Origin: Hirudo medicinalis
Taxonomy: Eukaryota > Annelida > Clitellata > Hirudinida > Hirudinidae
Assembly: GCA_011800805.1 (NCBI GenBank)
Contig: MPNW01000451.1
Span: 164,748 to 216,805 of the forward strand
DNA: 52,058 bases
Reading direction: 5' to 3'
The position numbers and the translations under genes were made by a program. Every line of letters starts with the position of its first letter. Position 1 is the first letter of the stretch. The notes beneath the pieces were generated by a model that did not search any database, was not told the DNA's origin, and saw nothing but the letters and a program-made list of their open reading frames with translations. Positions 49,590-52,058 of the stretch are shown here, piece after piece.

Positions 49590-52058
49590 TCATTTTAAAC
49601 TGTTCAACTCTTCTTCGATAATGCATTTCTTTGGTTTTGATTCGTCAAACCAGGCCTCGATGTCTTCGATGGTTTCAGGAAGTGGTTTGTTGTGAGTTTC
49701 TGGGAGGAGCGTGACTAGAACCGATGCTATGATTGACAAACTTCCAAACAAAAGAGCTGGAAACCTAGGATATCTTTCGATCTGCGAAACCAATTGTCAT
49801 CTTTACTTAATTTTGCTAGATAAAGTTGTATTTTCTACATAATATTTTTAAACAAATTAAGTGCGAATGTTGAACAGTTAAGCAACTTTCTAACCACATA
49901 AGTAACAAATGTTGCCAAAGTATTTCCTATCCTGCCAGTGAACGATGATATACCGAGAGATTGATTTCTGTAAATTTTCATTAATCACTCCATCTTATGA
50001 AGATTCCGTATTTATATACGATTAACATTTTTATACACATGTGATATAACATGTTCTGGTATATTCTGCGTCTGCATGTAGATTATGTATTTGAACATAT
50101 AAACCCTATTAATAACATTTATGAAAGCACCAGAACAAGACTAATTAGGATACAAACATTTAAACTTAGACGAAGTCAAGTAAAGTTTTAATGATCTATT
50201 TAAAAAAAAAAGAGACTGTTTAGGACTTAAAGAAATCACAGTAAAATGGACAAAAAGAGGATCAGTTAGGTAGCGGTAATTGGTGGTCGACGATTTGTGA
50301 ACTAGAAAGGGCTATGAAAAGACAATGAAATCATCATAAAAAAAGGGAAGAATTTAGAATAGAGTTTTAAGAACAACAGACTTAAGGCTGAAACCAGAAC
50401 GACCGAAAAGGTACTGCTCATCAGAAACCAGGCAATTGCATATAATGACTGGGTTATTGAATGTAATTACACGAAAATTGTCATGTAAAATTTAGTCTAA
50501 CCTCAGATTCGTAGGAAAAAGTTCGGAGGCATAAAGGAATACTATTGCAAATACTCCAGAAATGCCAAATTTTCCAACATTAGTCAGAAAAATATTCACG
50601 TTTGTCAACAATGTCCCTGGAACTATTGAAAAGCTTTATAATTCCATATTACTTAATAACATTTTAATCAAATGCTAAAGAAATAAAAATAACTTAAATA
50701 AAGAAAAATAGTTATATCAAAAAGATAATATAATAATAACACATCAAGCACCTTATTCCAACTTAATCATAACTTACGCATAATTTCGGGAATTACTGTT
50801 GTGAGCAGAAGAGAAATACCAGCCAAGATATAATAACCTATTAAGGGCTTCTTCCTTCCAAATCTTATGAGAAAATGTCATATAATTTAAAATCTGCATG
50901 GCTATAATTATTGAAATTCGAGACCTCATGAGACAAAAATAGGAAGATATGTATGCTGGACCTTCGACAAAGCCATTGAAGAAGGCATTCCAAAATCTGT
51001 TACCACCAATTTGAGCCGTGCTAAATATCAATCCATAATAAACCAGAGTTGCAACCATCCTAAATAATTTTATCTTTTTATAACTTTAATTCGTCACATA
51101 ACGTACTCAGTACATTTACTTGCCAAAGAACGGAGGAGATGCAAACATATGTGGCGAGCCGTTTGCTTCGAAACAAATCTAGAAAAGTATAAGACGCTGA
51201 TGAAGTTGTCTTTCGTCCATCCAAAGACTTTTCGCCTCTCACACAGCACGACTCGAATATGTTACCATCTTTATGTGCGTGGTCAGACCTATGTCGAAGA
51301 AAAGAATGAGGCAGAGATATTCTGTTCATTTGAGCAGCGTTTTTGATAATCTGTTCTGCTTCTCGGGAACGATTATTTGCACAGAGCCATATTGTGGATT
51401 CAGGAAGATATCTGAGAATTTTACGAAGACATTAAATGCATCACAGTAAAATTAGTTGGTGCGTAAAGGAATAACAAAATAACTTGAATAAAGGAATGGT
51501 GAGCAATCCGCTAAGACTGATAAAAAGCTGCAAGTGTGACCAATTGTTGAAAGCCATGGCGATGAAAGGATATATGCTGGCACACATTGCCCAGTACACT
51601 TCACACATTATCCCAGAAAATGTTCTGTACTTTGCAGAGAATAACTCGCAGGCAAGTATGTATCCAGTCAAAACAACTCCCTGGAAGATTAATGTAACGT
51701 AAAACATTTGTGGTATTCTTTTAATGTCTTACTTGTTGGAAAGCTCCACTTAAGAAGCGTAGAACGAGAAAGAGATGGATATTGTCAGCAAAAACAATAG
51801 CAACTCCGGTCGTTGCTAAGGACATTTGTGAAATAAGAAACACTGTTTTCCTGCCGATGCGATCCGACAAAATAGGAAATACAATTGCTCCCGTCATCAC
51901 GCCGAAGACAAGAATAGTCTGCGACATTTGCGCCAAACCGTCTTTTTCGCATACTAAATCCCACTGCAAAGTATTTCACCAATGATTTTAATCTCTACAG
52001 AGATACTTTTGAAATTTTTAGCCAATAAAACTTCATATTCACCTTCGTAACAATAGTT
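49590..52058 (-). CDS. SLC22-family organic ion transporter, copy 2, 5' end outside window
   Basis: Exons 52043-52058 (partial), 51733-51963, 51484-51680, 51124-51411, 50925-51059, 50778-50863, 50502-50622, 49895-49967, 49590-49781; about 445 codons visible. Five exons have exactly the same length as in copy 1 (231, 197, 135, 121, 73), showing tandem duplication. WDLVCEKDG, SDRIGRKTVF, LPESTIWLCANN and LPETHNKPLPETIEDIE mark the family. The central cytosolic loop (exon 51124-51411) differs strongly from copy 1 and carries several Cys and basic residues. The donor after 51124 is GC (TTTG|GCAAGT); with it the frame joins exactly as in copy 1 (SVLW|M). The PESPRWL Arg is replaced here too. Confidence 0.9.

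Overview
This is invertebrate animal (or close animal relative) nuclear DNA. It is about two-thirds A+T, the genes are split by short GT-AG introns, there are many di- to tetranucleotide repeats, tRNA-derived SINEs and a MITE, and every recognisable gene is of metazoan type. I cannot fix the phylum from sequence alone. I predicted splice sites by eye and checked that reading phase is kept across every junction.

Left end (1-6650, + strand): two tandem copies of an intron-containing, YfeX-like dye-decolorizing (DyP-type) haem peroxidase. The first is cut by the window edge. The second looks complete at about 303 residues. Between them lie a decayed transposon-type ORF and a SINE.

Centre (6651-31423, - strand): one very large gene of about 66 exons and at least 2,976 codons encodes an intracellular Ca2+-release channel of the IP3 receptor/ryanodine receptor superfamily. 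Its N-terminus, length and C-terminal coil are IP3R-like, while its S1-S6 region is at least as close to RyR. The usual GGGVGD filter reads YGLVGD, and the IP3-contact loop after the conserved Arg is replaced. The S1 exon is present as two tandem copies of identical length (138 bp) and phase, a strong candidate for mutually exclusive splicing. A 375-residue low-complexity C-terminal tail ends the protein. One assembly gap (24329-24492) hides part of the ligand-binding region. This gene is the main discovery of the window.

31424-39495 is about 8 kb with no gene I can recognise; it holds the putative channel promoter and small repeats.

Right end (39496-52058, - strand): a complete ARFGAP1 gene (11 exons, 457 aa), then two tandem SLC22-type organic-ion transporter genes. 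The first is complete (10 exons, 552 aa) and the second is cut by the window edge. A 366-bp hAT-like MITE with an intact 8-bp target duplication lies between them. ARFGAP1 and the second transporter each use a GC-AG intron.

The four gene groups have no obvious joint pathway. The two duplicated pairs (DyP, SLC22) look like ordinary local tandem duplications.
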